A DNA stretch of 64,000 nt from Pseudomonadota bacterium (lineage in GTDB: Bacteria > Pseudomonadota > Gammaproteobacteria > Steroidobacterales > Steroidobacteraceae): the NCBI GenBank assembly GCA_021838635.1, contig JAKCDC010000004.1:1-64000 (forward strand), written 5' to 3'. The position numbers and the translations under genes are program-made. This document shows positions 9,383 to 18,068 of this stretch, one piece after another. How positions within the stretch are numbered: position 1 is the first letter of the stretch; every line of letters starts with the position of its first letter. The notes beneath the pieces were generated by a model that was not told the DNA's origin, did no database searches, and saw only the letters and a list, made by a program, of their open reading frames with translations.

Positions 9383-9766
9383 TTAGAGATCCGTATATTT
9401 CTTGCTGCTTCCGCGCGCCGCCTGGACCGGGTATTTTTCGGCGTTCACACGTAATTTCTCGGCCACGGCGGCGTCAAGGTCCACGCCGAGAACATCGGCG
9501 AGGCGCACGACGTAGAGCAGGACGTCCGCCAATTCGTGGCGGACGGCGGTGGCGGTGGCGGGGTCCCGGGCCGCCTCGTACGAGGCTTCGACGCTCATCC
9601 ACTGGAATACTTCCGACAACTCCCCGACTTCACCGGTCAGCGCCATGACGAGGTTCTTCGGCGCATGAAACGGGTCCCACTCTCGTTCTGCCGCGAACCG
9701 CCGCAGTGCTGCGATGAGTCTGCTCGCATCGATGAGCGGATCGGAAGACGTGTCGTGATCGTTCAT
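9383..9766 (-). CDS. MazG-like nucleotide pyrophosphohydrolase
   Basis: 127 aa. All-alpha NTP pyrophosphatase of the MazG/dCTPase-like group, which hydrolyses nucleoside triphosphates to monophosphates plus pyrophosphate. The metal-binding signature is present as LTGEVGELSEVFQW followed by HELADVLLYVVRLADVLGVDL. The C-terminus has the usual KLRVNAEKYPV. I start at the internal ATG because the ORF's first 55 residues (from 9931) are not conserved; no strong ribosome site precedes it. It is the first gene of a probable two-gene operon with the DUF2075 helicase. It might limit the dNTP pool or remove modified nucleotides. Confidence 0.8.
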   Translation of the reverse strand: MNDHDTSSDPLIDASRLIAALRRFAAEREWDPFHAPKNLVMALTGEVGELSEVFQWMSVEASYEAARDPATATAVRHELADVLLYVVRLADVLGVDLDAAVAEKLRVNAEKYPVQAARGSSKKYTDL

Positions 9767-10124
9767 GTGGGCGGGTGCGATCTGTGGCCAAAGGGCCCAA
9801 GTTTCTCGGTACGCTGCTGCGAGTTTACGGGGTTTTGTGCGCAACGGTTCGCTGCCCTCGCGGCAAAGTAATGACGGGCTGAGTTTCCCGTGCAGCGCGG
9901 CCCCGGTCTTCGGCGGCGCCGACCCGTGCATTGCGGCGAAGCGGGCGCTGCTGGGTTTCGCCGCGGTCGCACTGAACGAAGGCTGAACGGCGGCCTGCTC
10001 GTCATGCTCACCGGCGTTCGATCATCATAAAGGTGTGTGTGCCCGCAGACGGAGCGCCTGCACGCCCGGCACGCCGGTGCAAAAGGGCTATTTCGGCCCC
10101 CGTCCGCCCCCGTACAATGTCGCC
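9767..10124. other. Divergent intergenic region
   Basis: 358 bp between the MazG-like gene (leftward) and the secreted 965-aa protein (rightward). It must hold both promoters. I find no clear promoter pair, repeat or RNA. Confidence 0.4.
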
Positions 10125-13022
10125 ATGCGCGTCCCTCGTCTGCTGGCGCTCAGCGCCACCCTCTCCATGTTCCTCAGTGTGGCCGTTCGAGCGGGGGTGG
10201 CGCCGTTCGATCTCGCCGGACCCAATCTTGAGGTGACCGTCAGCCGTCACCACGAGACGCTGCCGATTTCCGATGTGCCCAATCTCTCGGTGGGGGATCG
10301 CCTGTGGATCCGTGCCGACCTGCCCGCGACGCAGTCGGAGCGCTACCTGCTGATCGTGGCCTTCCTGCGTGGTGCGACCAACCCGCCGCCAGAGCGCTGG
10401 TTCCACGGCTGCTCGACCTGGGAGCCGCAGTGTGCGCGGCAGGGTCTGACGCTCACCGTGCCGCGCGGGGCCGAGCAGGTGCTGGTGTTCCTCGCGCCGG
10501 AGACGAGCGGGGACTTCAGAACGCTGGTCGGCGCGGTGCGTGGTCGGCCCGGGGCGTTCGTCCGGACCTCGCAGGACCTGAACCAGGCGACGCTGGACAT
10601 TGCCCGACTGGATCGCTACCTGGATGCCATCCAGTCCCTGGAGGTGAACGCCCCGGAGCGCCTGAAGGACGTCGCCCCGAAGCTCGCCCGCAGCCTGGCG
10701 ATCAAAGTGAACACGAAGTGCCTGCAGCGCATTACCCAATTGCAGGCTCCCTGCCTGATGCGCGGCGGGCAGTCGCTCATTCTCAATGATGGGCACAGCA
10801 CGTCGATTGTCGATGCGCTGACATCGGGTCCGGCCTCGGCTTTGGCCATGGAAGCGAGCTATACCCCGCAGCTGAGCTACGGCTATTACAGCCCTTATAT
10901 CGCCTCGGTCATCGATATCGCGCGCATCTTCAGTTCGTTCACTACGGCGCAGTACGAGTACATTCCGGCGCTCGCAGCCCAGCACGGCGACGTGCTGGCC
11001 CTCACGCTCAATACCCCGCCGTCCTTCCACGATCCGAAATCAGTGCTGGTAACGGCGCTGCCGGCAATCGAGGCGCCTGAGCTGCCGCCGCTGCATGCGG
11101 TCAACCCTAAACAAAGCTTCTGCATCCGTCGCAAGCGCTTGATTCTGCCGGTCGAGGGCGCTCCACTGGTCTTCTCGACGAACTATGCGCACCGCATGCG
11201 GCTACGGCTGACCGAAGCGAACGGTCACACGATCGACCTGCCGGCGTGGGCGGATGCTGAGGTCGGCGGCTTCGTCGTTGACACCCACCCCATTCGCGGA
11301 ATGCAGTTCCGCGCCGCCGCGGATGGGGTGCTCTACGGGGACTGGGGGTTCTCGCGCTACCAGGGTCCGCGTTTCCAGTTGAAAAACACCACTGCTGCGG
11401 GATGGTCGGTGGCGACGCCGAGCGATGCGGCCGTCATCGTTGGCCGGGAAGACTCGATCCGCCTCACGGCACCGAGTCTCAGCTGCCTCAAGAGCATCGC
11501 GGTGCGCGATTCGACCGGTACCGAACGGTCCGCACACTGGACGGCGGTGTATCCGAATCAGGTGAAGGTGCAGTTACCGCTGAAGGATACGCCGCCGGGC
11601 CCGGTGACGTTGCTGCTGAACCAGTTCGGCACCGCGGCACCGGTTCGCGTGCCGCTGGATGCCTACTCGGTGCCCGCCAGCCTGGATAGCTTCGTGCTCC
11701 ATGCGGGGGACACCCAGGGAATGCTGAAGGGCAGCCGCCTCGACGAGGTGGCCCGCCTGACGATCGATCGTGTCGTCTTTGTCCCGGGCGCGTTGAAGAC
11801 GCGTCATGGCGTAGATCATCTCGCCGTGACTGCCGAGGAGCCGAAGGCCGCGGCGCGTCTGAAGGCGGGCGAGGCCGGCGTGGTGCGAGTGCGGCTGAAG
11901 GACGGTCGGGTCCTGACGCTCCAGGGGACGGTCGCCGCGCCGCGGCCGAGCGTCGTGCTCATGGCCAAGAGCGTGTATCTGTCGGATTCGGCGGCGCCCA
12001 GCCACATCCATCTCGGCAACGGCAACGAGCTGCCCCAGCTTGCACAGCTGACGTTCTCCGTGCGCGCCGTGGCGCCCATGGTCTTCGACCAGGACGAGTC
12101 GATCCAAGTGGCCACGACCGATGGGCTGTACTCGACCACGCTCAGCCTGACAAACGGCGGCATCACGCTGGAGAATCAGCAGGTGGCCATTGCGACCCTT
12201 GATCCGGCCCGCGCCTTCGGACCTTCGGCGTTCGGGCCGCTGCGCTTCAGGGTCATCGACGAGGGCGTCAAGGGCGGCTGGCAGCCGCTGGCCACACTGG
12301 TCCGGCTGCCGCAGCTGCACCGACTGGTCTGTCCCGCCACGCCGAAACTCGCCTGCAAGTTGACGGGTGCCGACCTGTTCCTGGTCGACGCCATTGCCAA
12401 TGACCCGGCGTTTCAACAGGCTGTGCAGGTGCCCGACGGATTTCCAGGCTACGCGCTGCCGGTGCCCCATCCGGCCAACGGAACGCTTTACGTGAAGCTC
12501 CGAGACGATCCCTCGGTCGTGAATATGGCGACGGTGGCGGTGGATCAGTTGCCGGCCCCGCACAAGGCTGCGCCTCGGAGCGCTCACCGTGGCGCACGCA
12601 AGAAGGCGCGGCGGACCACGGCGGCTCAGAAGACGCGGATGGACAACAAGTCTGTGGCGCAGAGGCTTCCGCCACCGCCGTCGGGGTCCGGGCGCTCCGG
12701 ATCCGAGCCGCCGCTGGATGCCGCCCATTTGCCGCTCAGTCTCCCGGCGGAACGCTCGGCGCAGGGCACGAACGCCGGTGACGGCGCGCACGCGCCGGCC
12801 GTCGCGGCACCTGGCACGCCTTCGGAGGCTCCCGCCAAAAAAAAGGTGGCGCCGAGTACTGCACCGACAGACAAGCGCCCTCTCAGTCCGTCGCCGCCGC
12901 ACTCCAGTCCAGCGGCTGCGCCGCGCTCGACGTCACCGCCACAGACGATCCCGTCGGCACCTCCGAGTGGAGCGGCAGTCGCCGCCGCATCGCTCGCGGC
13001 GCACCCCACCCCGAACAGGTAG
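10125..13022 (+). CDS. Large secreted protein of unknown function
   Basis: 965 aa from the ATG at 10125. I do not recognise the family. Residues 1-25 are a Sec signal peptide (MRVPRLLALSATLSMFLSVAVRAG). The mature part looks mostly beta-rich with four short motifs containing Cys (HGCSTWEPQCA, KCLQRITQLQAPC, SFCIRRK, LVCPATPKLACK), which would suit periplasmic disulfides. A globular region runs to about residue 815. The last 150 residues are low-complexity Ala/Pro/Ser/Lys/Arg-rich sequence that may thread through or bind the cell wall. Single gene facing away from the MazG/DUF2075 operon. Codon use is as GC-rich as its neighbours, and the frame stays open for 2.9 kb, so it is a real gene. Confidence 0.75.
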   Translation: MRVPRLLALSATLSMFLSVAVRAGVAPFDLAGPNLEVTVSRHHETLPISDVPNLSVGDRLWIRADLPATQSERYLLIVAFLRGATNPPPERWFHGCSTWEPQCARQGLTLTVPRGAEQVLVFLAPETSGDFRTLVGAVRGRPGAFVRTSQDLNQATLDIARLDRYLDAIQSLEVNAPERLKDVAPKLARSLAIKVNTKCLQRITQLQAPCLMRGGQSLILNDGHSTSIVDALTSGPASALAMEASYTPQLSYGYYSPYIASVIDIARIFSSFTTAQYEYIPALAAQHGDVLALTLNTPPSFHDPKSVLVTALPAIEAPELPPLHAVNPKQSFCIRRKRLILPVEGAPLVFSTNYAHRMRLRLTEANGHTIDLPAWADAEVGGFVVDTHPIRGMQFRAAADGVLYGDWGFSRYQGPRFQLKNTTAAGWSVATPSDAAVIVGREDSIRLTAPSLSCLKSIAVRDSTGTERSAHWTAVYPNQVKVQLPLKDTPPGPVTLLLNQFGTAAPVRVPLDAYSVPASLDSFVLHAGDTQGMLKGSRLDEVARLTIDRVVFVPGALKTRHGVDHLAVTAEEPKAAARLKAGEAGVVRVRLKDGRVLTLQGTVAAPRPSVVLMAKSVYLSDSAAPSHIHLGNGNELPQLAQLTFSVRAVAPMVFDQDESIQVATTDGLYSTTLSLTNGGITLENQQVAIATLDPARAFGPSAFGPLRFRVIDEGVKGGWQPLATLVRLPQLHRLVCPATPKLACKLTGADLFLVDAIANDPAFQQAVQVPDGFPGYALPVPHPANGTLYVKLRDDPSVVNMATVAVDQLPAPHKAAPRSAHRGARKKARRTTAAQKTRMDNKSVAQRLPPPPSGSGRSGSEPPLDAAHLPLSLPAERSAQGTNAGDGAHAPAVAAPGTPSEAPAKKKVAPSTAPTDKRPLSPSPPHSSPAAAPRSTSPPQTIPSAPPSGAAVAAASLAAHPTPNR

Positions 13023-13256
13023 CCTCCGGCCATAAGCGCGCGGATGCCGTAGTGCACTGCGCGAGTGACAAGCGGTGCCTGTGACCGGTCCACTGCGGGG
13101 GCGATTTGACCCGCGGTCACGGCGGATTGTCCAGGGTCCTGCAGTTTTGGCGACATGTCCATGATGATGAGAAATAAATGGACCGCCCGCGCCACCGGGT
13201 ATCCGCGCAGCGCCGCCGACGCGAACGGGCAACCGGCCGCGCGGTGCCGAACTCAG

Positions 13257-13271
13257 CCGCTCACTCGTCTT
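13257..13271 (+). promoter_or_regulatory. 15-nt element upstream of the ECF sigma gene, shared with the TonB receptor gene
   Basis: CCGCTCACTCGTCTT ends 40 bp before the sigma-factor ATG. The identical 15-mer recurs at 15015-15029, 54 bp before the TonB-receptor ATG. A shared element at these two places is what a FecI-type sigma factor would recognise when it drives itself and its receptor. The CGTC core resembles ECF -10 elements, but I cannot tell whether it is the -35 or the -10. Confidence 0.55.
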
Positions 13272-13311
13272 ACCCTAGGACGATCCTGTCTGCAGCAGGT
13301 GTGATGATCCG

Positions 13312-13905
13312 ATGTTCAGGCGAATGCGCGGCAAGCCCAATCGGGCCCCCTCCGAAGATCCCGCGGACCGGGCCCAGGGGCACACGCATGCGCTCTCGCA
13401 CCTGTTTGAAGAGCACAACCGGACGCTGCAATCGTTTCTGGTGGCGCGGCTCGGCAATGAACAGGAGGCACGCGAAGTCGCGCAGGAAGCCTACGTCCGC
13501 CTCCTGCAATTGCACCAGCCAGGGACCGTCAGCTTTCTGCGTGCCTACCTGTTCAAAACGGCGGCCAATCTCGCGGTCGACCGGATCCGTCAGCGCGCCA
13601 ACCGGGACCGGCTCGATCGCAGCGGCCCGGAGCGGGACATCGTCGATCGGCTGAGTCCGGACCGTCGGCTCATGGCCGCTGAGGAGCTGGCCGTACTGGA
13701 GCAGGCGCTACGCGAGCTGCCTGCGGCCTACCGGCGCGCGTTCATCCTGCAGCGCTTCGAGGAGTGCTCGACAGCAGATGTGGCCCGCGCGCTCGGCGTG
13801 CAGGAACGGATGGCCCGCAATTACATCAGCCGTGCAGCGATCTACTGCAAGCTGCGTTTGGACGGCGTTCCGCCCTCCGAGGCTACTGCGAGGGTGAGAG
13901 CATGA
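13312..13905 (+). CDS. FecI-like ECF RNA polymerase sigma factor
   Basis: 197 aa. Sigma region 2 spans about residues 25-95 (LSHLFEEHNRTLQSFLVARL, EAREVAQEAYVRLLQL, FLRAYLFKTAANLAVDRIRQ). Region 4 occupies about 120-185, with the helix-turn-helix around CSTADVARALGVQERMARNYISRA. Short Arg-rich extensions flank the domains. Its stop overlaps the start of a FecR gene (ATGA), and a TonB receptor with an STN signalling domain follows. That is the classic cell-surface signalling order: receptor to FecR to sigma to receptor promoter. Likely autoregulated through the 15-nt element upstream. Confidence 0.92.
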   Translation: MFRRMRGKPNRAPSEDPADRAQGHTHALSHLFEEHNRTLQSFLVARLGNEQEAREVAQEAYVRLLQLHQPGTVSFLRAYLFKTAANLAVDRIRQRANRDRLDRSGPERDIVDRLSPDRRLMAAEELAVLEQALRELPAAYRRAFILQRFEECSTADVARALGVQERMARNYISRAAIYCKLRLDGVPPSEATARVRA

Positions 13906-14981
13906 CCGTGTTCGAGGGGCCGCGCGCCCGATCCGTCCGCGCGCGCATTCGCGCCCTGGACGAGGCAATGGGCTGGCTGCTGCGCATCCGGGACGGGGCG
14001 CTTTCGGAGCGCGACCTGGCACAGTGGACGCTCTGGTATGAGTCCGACGAGCGGCACAAACGCGCGTTCGACGACATGCAATCCTTCTGGCTCGCTTCCG
14101 GAGACCTCGCCACCGACGCGACGGCGCGGCAGCGCCTGTTGCGTCTGAGTGATAGCGGCGGCAAGCCGCGGCCGCACCGCCGCTTCCGCCCCTATGTTCA
14201 ACCGCTGGGCTGGGGGCTGGCACTGGCCGCGTCGATCGCGCTGCTTGCGGTCGGACTGCGCGCTCGAGCGCCGGAGCAGCCCGGCATATCGTCTCAGTCT
14301 CCACTGGCCGACGCCGCGCCTCTGTTCCGCAAGAAGGTACTGCCGGATGGCTCCATTGTGCAGTTGGCGCCTCGCTCCGCGGTGAGTGTCCATTACACGG
14401 CCGACCAACGTCTGGTGACGATGCGCTCTGGCGAGGCGTACTTCTCCGTAGTGCACAATCTTGCGCGGCCGTTCATTCTGACCGTCAACCACTTGACCAT
14501 CCGGGACGTCGGCACAGCCTTCAACATCCGCGACGCAGGGTCGTGTACGGTCGTCACCGTGGTTCGCGGCTCGCTTGAGGTCGTCGCCGATCCGCACTCC
14601 GGGCGTTCTCGCACACCGACGCGCCCACTGCGTGTGCATGTCCGTGCGGGTGAACAATTCCGCTGGGATCGGCGCGAAGTGCCGGTGCTGCGCAAAGCGA
14701 ATACCGAACGCGTACTGGCCTGGCGGCAAGGGCGCCTCGAGTATGTTGATCAGCCGCTCTCCAGCGTCATCGCTGACGTCAATCGTTATGCCAAACGCCC
14801 TGTGATCATCGGCGACCGCGCAGCCGGCCGCATCCGCTTTACCGGCACTGTCTTTACGCGTACCGCCGATGCGTGGGTGCAAGCGCTGCCGAACGAATTC
14901 CCAGTCGAACTGATCTCCACGGGCGGCAAGACCTTGATTCTGGCAAGCCGTCCCGCAGCCCGCGCCACGAGCGGTCGGTAG
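13902..14981 (+). CDS. FecR-family anti-sigma factor / transmembrane signal transducer
   Basis: 359 aa. An N-terminal cytoplasmic part of about 100 residues carries the DUF4880-like motif (ALSERDLAQWTLWYESDERHKRAFDDMQSFW) that binds the sigma factor. One membrane segment follows near residues 104-122 (GWGLALAASIALLAVGL). The periplasmic FecR domain includes LPDGSIVQLAPRSAVSV, MRSGEAYFSVVHNLARPF and VRDVGTAFNIRD-like sequence. A C-terminal STN-like region follows (WRQGRLEYVDQPLSSVIADVNRY). It should carry the signal from the TonB receptor to the sigma factor. Start overlaps the sigma stop by 4 bp. Confidence 0.92.
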   Translation: MTVFEGPRARSVRARIRALDEAMGWLLRIRDGALSERDLAQWTLWYESDERHKRAFDDMQSFWLASGDLATDATARQRLLRLSDSGGKPRPHRRFRPYVQPLGWGLALAASIALLAVGLRARAPEQPGISSQSPLADAAPLFRKKVLPDGSIVQLAPRSAVSVHYTADQRLVTMRSGEAYFSVVHNLARPFILTVNHLTIRDVGTAFNIRDAGSCTVVTVVRGSLEVVADPHSGRSRTPTRPLRVHVRAGEQFRWDRREVPVLRKANTERVLAWRQGRLEYVDQPLSSVIADVNRYAKRPVIIGDRAAGRIRFTGTVFTRTADAWVQALPNEFPVELISTGGKTLILASRPAARATSGR

Positions 14982-15014
14982 CAAGACGCAGGCGTTTCCG
15001 AGTGCCGGATCTGT

Positions 15015-15029
15015 CCGCTCACTCGTCTT
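15015..15029 (+). promoter_or_regulatory. Second copy of the 15-nt element, upstream of the TonB receptor gene
   Basis: CCGCTCACTCGTCTT, identical to 13257-13271. It lies between the fecR-like stop and the receptor ATG, so the receptor likely has its own promoter driven by the ECF sigma factor. Confidence 0.55.
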
Positions 15030-15083
15030 GGTCTGCACAGGATCGGGTTTCACACGATCCGTTCAATTCAGGGGTCCTTTCGC

Positions 15084-17681
15084 ATGCGGAAATGGTGTTT
15101 GGCGTCCGCCGCACTGATGGCGGGATTGATGGGATGTGGCCCGTGGCCGACGGCCGCCCGCGCCGCAGTGGCCTCCTTGGCGAGCTTCCACCGCGATGTC
15201 CGCTTCGACATCGCGCCGCAAGCGCTGGCCACCGCGCTCATCGAGTTTTCGCGCCAGGCGAACGTGCAGATTGCCGCGCCGGCCTCTTTGCTCGAGCATC
15301 GGGCCACCCGCGGTGTACGCGGGCGCATGCCGATCGATGTGGCACTGCGGCGGCTGCTGTCCGGAACCCCTCTTGGATTTCATCCGGTCGGCGCCAATAC
15401 GCTCGGGATCGATCGGATCATCATCCGCGGCACAAAGCCCTCAATCGGTGGCGCGGAGACGCCGGCGCTCCGGGCGGCTACGGCGGCGCAGAGCGATGCC
15501 GCGGCCAGTGTTGCTGCGGGACCGGGCAGTTCCACGGACCTCAACGAGGTCATTGTGACGGCGACAAAGCGGCCCGAGCGCGCCGGAGACGTCGCGGCCG
15601 CTCTCACGGTGTTCAGCAGCGATGCGCTGCTCAACGAGGGCTACACGAGTTTCAAGGACTTTGCCGGCCTGACGCCGGGCATGCAGGTGATGGGGTCGTT
15701 CGGCTCCGGAGAGCCCGTGATCCGCGGGATCACCTCCGGGGCCGATACTGGGGCGCTGGTCGGCATCGTCGTCGACGGCGCCCCGATCGGCGCGAGTTCC
15801 TCGCTGACTTCGAGCGGCGCACTCGATGCGCTCGATCTTGATCCGATAGACTTCTCCAACGTCCAGATCCTCAAAGGGCCGCAGGGCACGCTCTACGGGG
15901 CGAACACGCTCGCTGGCATCATCTCCTACACGCTGCGCAAACCAAATCTGCATCGTGCCAACGCGGTTCTGCGCGGCGGGCGCGGTGCCACTGAGGACGG
16001 AGAGCCGAGCTACACCGTGCGCGGCGCCGCAAGCCTGCCGATCGTCACCGGCAAGTTTGCCATTCGCGTCTCCGCGTACCGAGACTTCAACGGTGGTTAC
16101 ATCGACAATGCGACGCGCGGCATCGCCAACCAGAACGTAGCCTCTCACTGGGGCGCGATGCTCTCGGCACTCTATCGGCCAACAGATGCACTCAGCATCA
16201 TGTTGACGGGGTTCTTCCAGAACTTCGATGCCATTGCAAACAAAGTGATCTACAACCCCAAGACGCATCAGCCCGTGGCCGGAGGATTGGCTTACGACGC
16301 ATATATCTATCCCACCTCGAACAAACAAATCCGTGTCGGCCTCCTCAACGCCCATTATCGAATGTCCGCGGCAACCGTGACCTCGGTGACTTCGTATCAG
16401 CGCATTCAGACGGCTGATGTTCTGAACGGGACCGGCGGTGGGCTCGCTGCTGTTCTTAGTCTGCTGCCGGCCTTTGGCGGGCAGCCGTTTCCGGCCCCTG
16501 GTGCACTGGCCATGGGGACCGGCGGCACCGTGCGCAAGTTCACCCAGGAGCTGCGGCTGAATTCCAGCGGTGCCGGTTCGTGGCGCTGGCTGGTTGGCGG
16601 TTATTACTCAGATGAGCGTGACGTCGACCAGGAACCCATGGTCGGGCGGGCCGCCTCTGGGGCCGTTCTGTCCGATCTGAATCCCGCCATCTATTTCGAC
16701 ATCCTCAGCCACTATCGCGAGTACTCCGGATTCGGCGATCTGACCTACGATATCACGCCGGCGTTCTCGCTCACCGGCGGGATCCGGCTCGGCCATATCC
16801 AGCAGGCGTACTCGCAGACCTTTGGCGGCAGCGATGCGGCTGCCTATAACTTCGTGTTGACCGCCCTCGGTGGCGCCGCCACACCTTACAGCATTCCGCT
16901 CGCCCGATCGAGCCAGAACATCACCAACTACCTGGCCACGGCTCGTTACCACTTCACGCCGAACACCATGCTCTACGCGCGGTTTGCCACCGGGTTCCGT
17001 CCGGGCGGGCCGAACGCCCGGATCAACGGCTTGCCGCCGGTTTTTCAGCCGGACACGACCAAGGATTACGAGGTCGGCCTGAAGTCCGGCTTCTGGCGTG
17101 GCAAAGGTGCGCTCGATCTGACTACGTATTACATGCAGTGGGACGGAATCCTGGTGCCAATTTCCGCGCACAGCGTTTCCGGACTCGGCAACGGCGGCAA
17201 TGCGGAGTCGTACGGCGTCGAGGCCGCCCTGACGCTCGTGCCGATCCACGCGCTGACCTTCAATCTGACACTCGCCGATGCTCGTGCGCAGATCACCCGG
17301 GCAGATCCGGCCGCGACCGGTGCGCTGGCCGTGGGGGATCCGTTGCCGTACGACCCGCATTGGAGCGGATCGTTGTCGGCCAATTACCAGGTACATGCCT
17401 GGGGCCGCTGGCGGGCGGACTTCGGTGCCACCGCGAAATATGACGGCGTGCGTCACTCAGGGTTCGCCTCGAGCGTGCAGATCCCCGATTACATTATGCC
17501 GTCTTATACGCTCCTCGATCTGCGCGCAGGTCTGGCCGACGGGGACACGGATGTCATGCTTTACGTTGACAACGTGACCAACGATCGGGCGCAGCTCGCA
17601 GCTACCACGGCGTTCGGACCCACGGAAATCACGATTCAGCGGCCTCGAACGATCGGTGCGCTCGTCACGTTGCACTTTTGA
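15084..17681 (+). CDS. TonB-dependent receptor with N-terminal STN signalling domain
   Basis: 865 aa outer-membrane transducer. Signal peptide ends near residue 27 (TAARA). An STN domain spans about 38-95 (FDIAPQALATALIEFSRQANVQI, VALRRLLSGTPLGF), followed by a linker and a TonB-box-like NEVIVTATKR. The plug has VIRGI and ILKGPQGTLYGANTLAG, and the 22-strand-type barrel ends in the aromatic LVTLHF. The STN domain and upstream sigma/FecR genes mean ligand binding is reported inward. The cargo is not evident. Downstream genes for a D-aminopeptidase-like hydrolase and a dipeptide epimerase suggest peptides, possibly with D-amino acids, but barrel sequence alone cannot show this. Confidence 0.93.
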   Translation: MRKWCLASAALMAGLMGCGPWPTAARAAVASLASFHRDVRFDIAPQALATALIEFSRQANVQIAAPASLLEHRATRGVRGRMPIDVALRRLLSGTPLGFHPVGANTLGIDRIIIRGTKPSIGGAETPALRAATAAQSDAAASVAAGPGSSTDLNEVIVTATKRPERAGDVAAALTVFSSDALLNEGYTSFKDFAGLTPGMQVMGSFGSGEPVIRGITSGADTGALVGIVVDGAPIGASSSLTSSGALDALDLDPIDFSNVQILKGPQGTLYGANTLAGIISYTLRKPNLHRANAVLRGGRGATEDGEPSYTVRGAASLPIVTGKFAIRVSAYRDFNGGYIDNATRGIANQNVASHWGAMLSALYRPTDALSIMLTGFFQNFDAIANKVIYNPKTHQPVAGGLAYDAYIYPTSNKQIRVGLLNAHYRMSAATVTSVTSYQRIQTADVLNGTGGGLAAVLSLLPAFGGQPFPAPGALAMGTGGTVRKFTQELRLNSSGAGSWRWLVGGYYSDERDVDQEPMVGRAASGAVLSDLNPAIYFDILSHYREYSGFGDLTYDITPAFSLTGGIRLGHIQQAYSQTFGGSDAAAYNFVLTALGGAATPYSIPLARSSQNITNYLATARYHFTPNTMLYARFATGFRPGGPNARINGLPPVFQPDTTKDYEVGLKSGFWRGKGALDLTTYYMQWDGILVPISAHSVSGLGNGGNAESYGVEAALTLVPIHALTFNLTLADARAQITRADPAATGALAVGDPLPYDPHWSGSLSANYQVHAWGRWRADFGATAKYDGVRHSGFASSVQIPDYIMPSYTLLDLRAGLADGDTDVMLYVDNVTNDRAQLAATTAFGPTEITIQRPRTIGALVTLHF

Positions 17682-18064
17682 GCGCCAAGCGGATGAGGCC
17701 CGCGGAGCATCTCAGGACGTACCCGCACCCCCGGTGTGGAGTGAATCAGGCCGTGAATCTGACCGGCGTGCAGCTAAGACTCTCCAATACGACCCCCGGG
17801 AGTCCCGACCCACGTACCGAACCAACTGCGCACCCCGCCATTCGGGCTGACAGGCCTCACGATGGCCGCCAGCAGCGCCTTCTTCCCCGCCCTTACGGTA
17901 CCGGTGAGTTCTCGCTGGGGCGCATACGCGGCGCTTGCCCCGATCGCTGCGGCGCTCGCCGTACCCTGTGTTCTGCCGCCCGCGTATTGCCTTGCCGAGT
18001 GCGGACGCGGCGGCGCGCCGATTCCGTGCGGCCACATCCACAATCGCGTCCGGCGGAGTAAGCG
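17682..18064. other. Intergenic region, possibly one small ORF
   Basis: About 380 bp between the TonB receptor and the serine hydrolase. No clear terminator or promoter is visible. The only candidate gene is the 68-codon ORF at 17862-18068, listed separately. Confidence 0.4.
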
Positions 18065-18068
18065 ATGA
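17862..18068 (+). CDS. Possible small hydrophobic protein
   Basis: 68 aa, unrecognised. It has one hydrophobic stretch (AALAPIAAALAVPCVLPPAYCLA) with a Cys-containing basic tail. Its TGA overlaps the ATG of the following serine hydrolase (ATGA), the arrangement used for translational coupling. However its own ribosome site is weak, and the hydrolase has a good GGAG of its own within this ORF's last codons. It may be spurious. Confidence 0.25.
   Translation: MAASSAFFPALTVPVSSRWGAYAALAPIAAALAVPCVLPPAYCLAECGRGGAPIPCGHIHNRVRRSKR

Noticed and set aside
8270-9454. 394-aa plus-strand ORF
   Set aside because: Antisense to the DUF2075 gene, which has clear helicase motifs.
11574-12902. 442-aa minus-strand ORF
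   Set aside because: Arg/His-rich antisense shadow of the secreted 965-aa protein.
13842-15053. 403-aa minus-strand ORF
   Set aside because: Antisense to the fecR-like gene, which has full family motifs.
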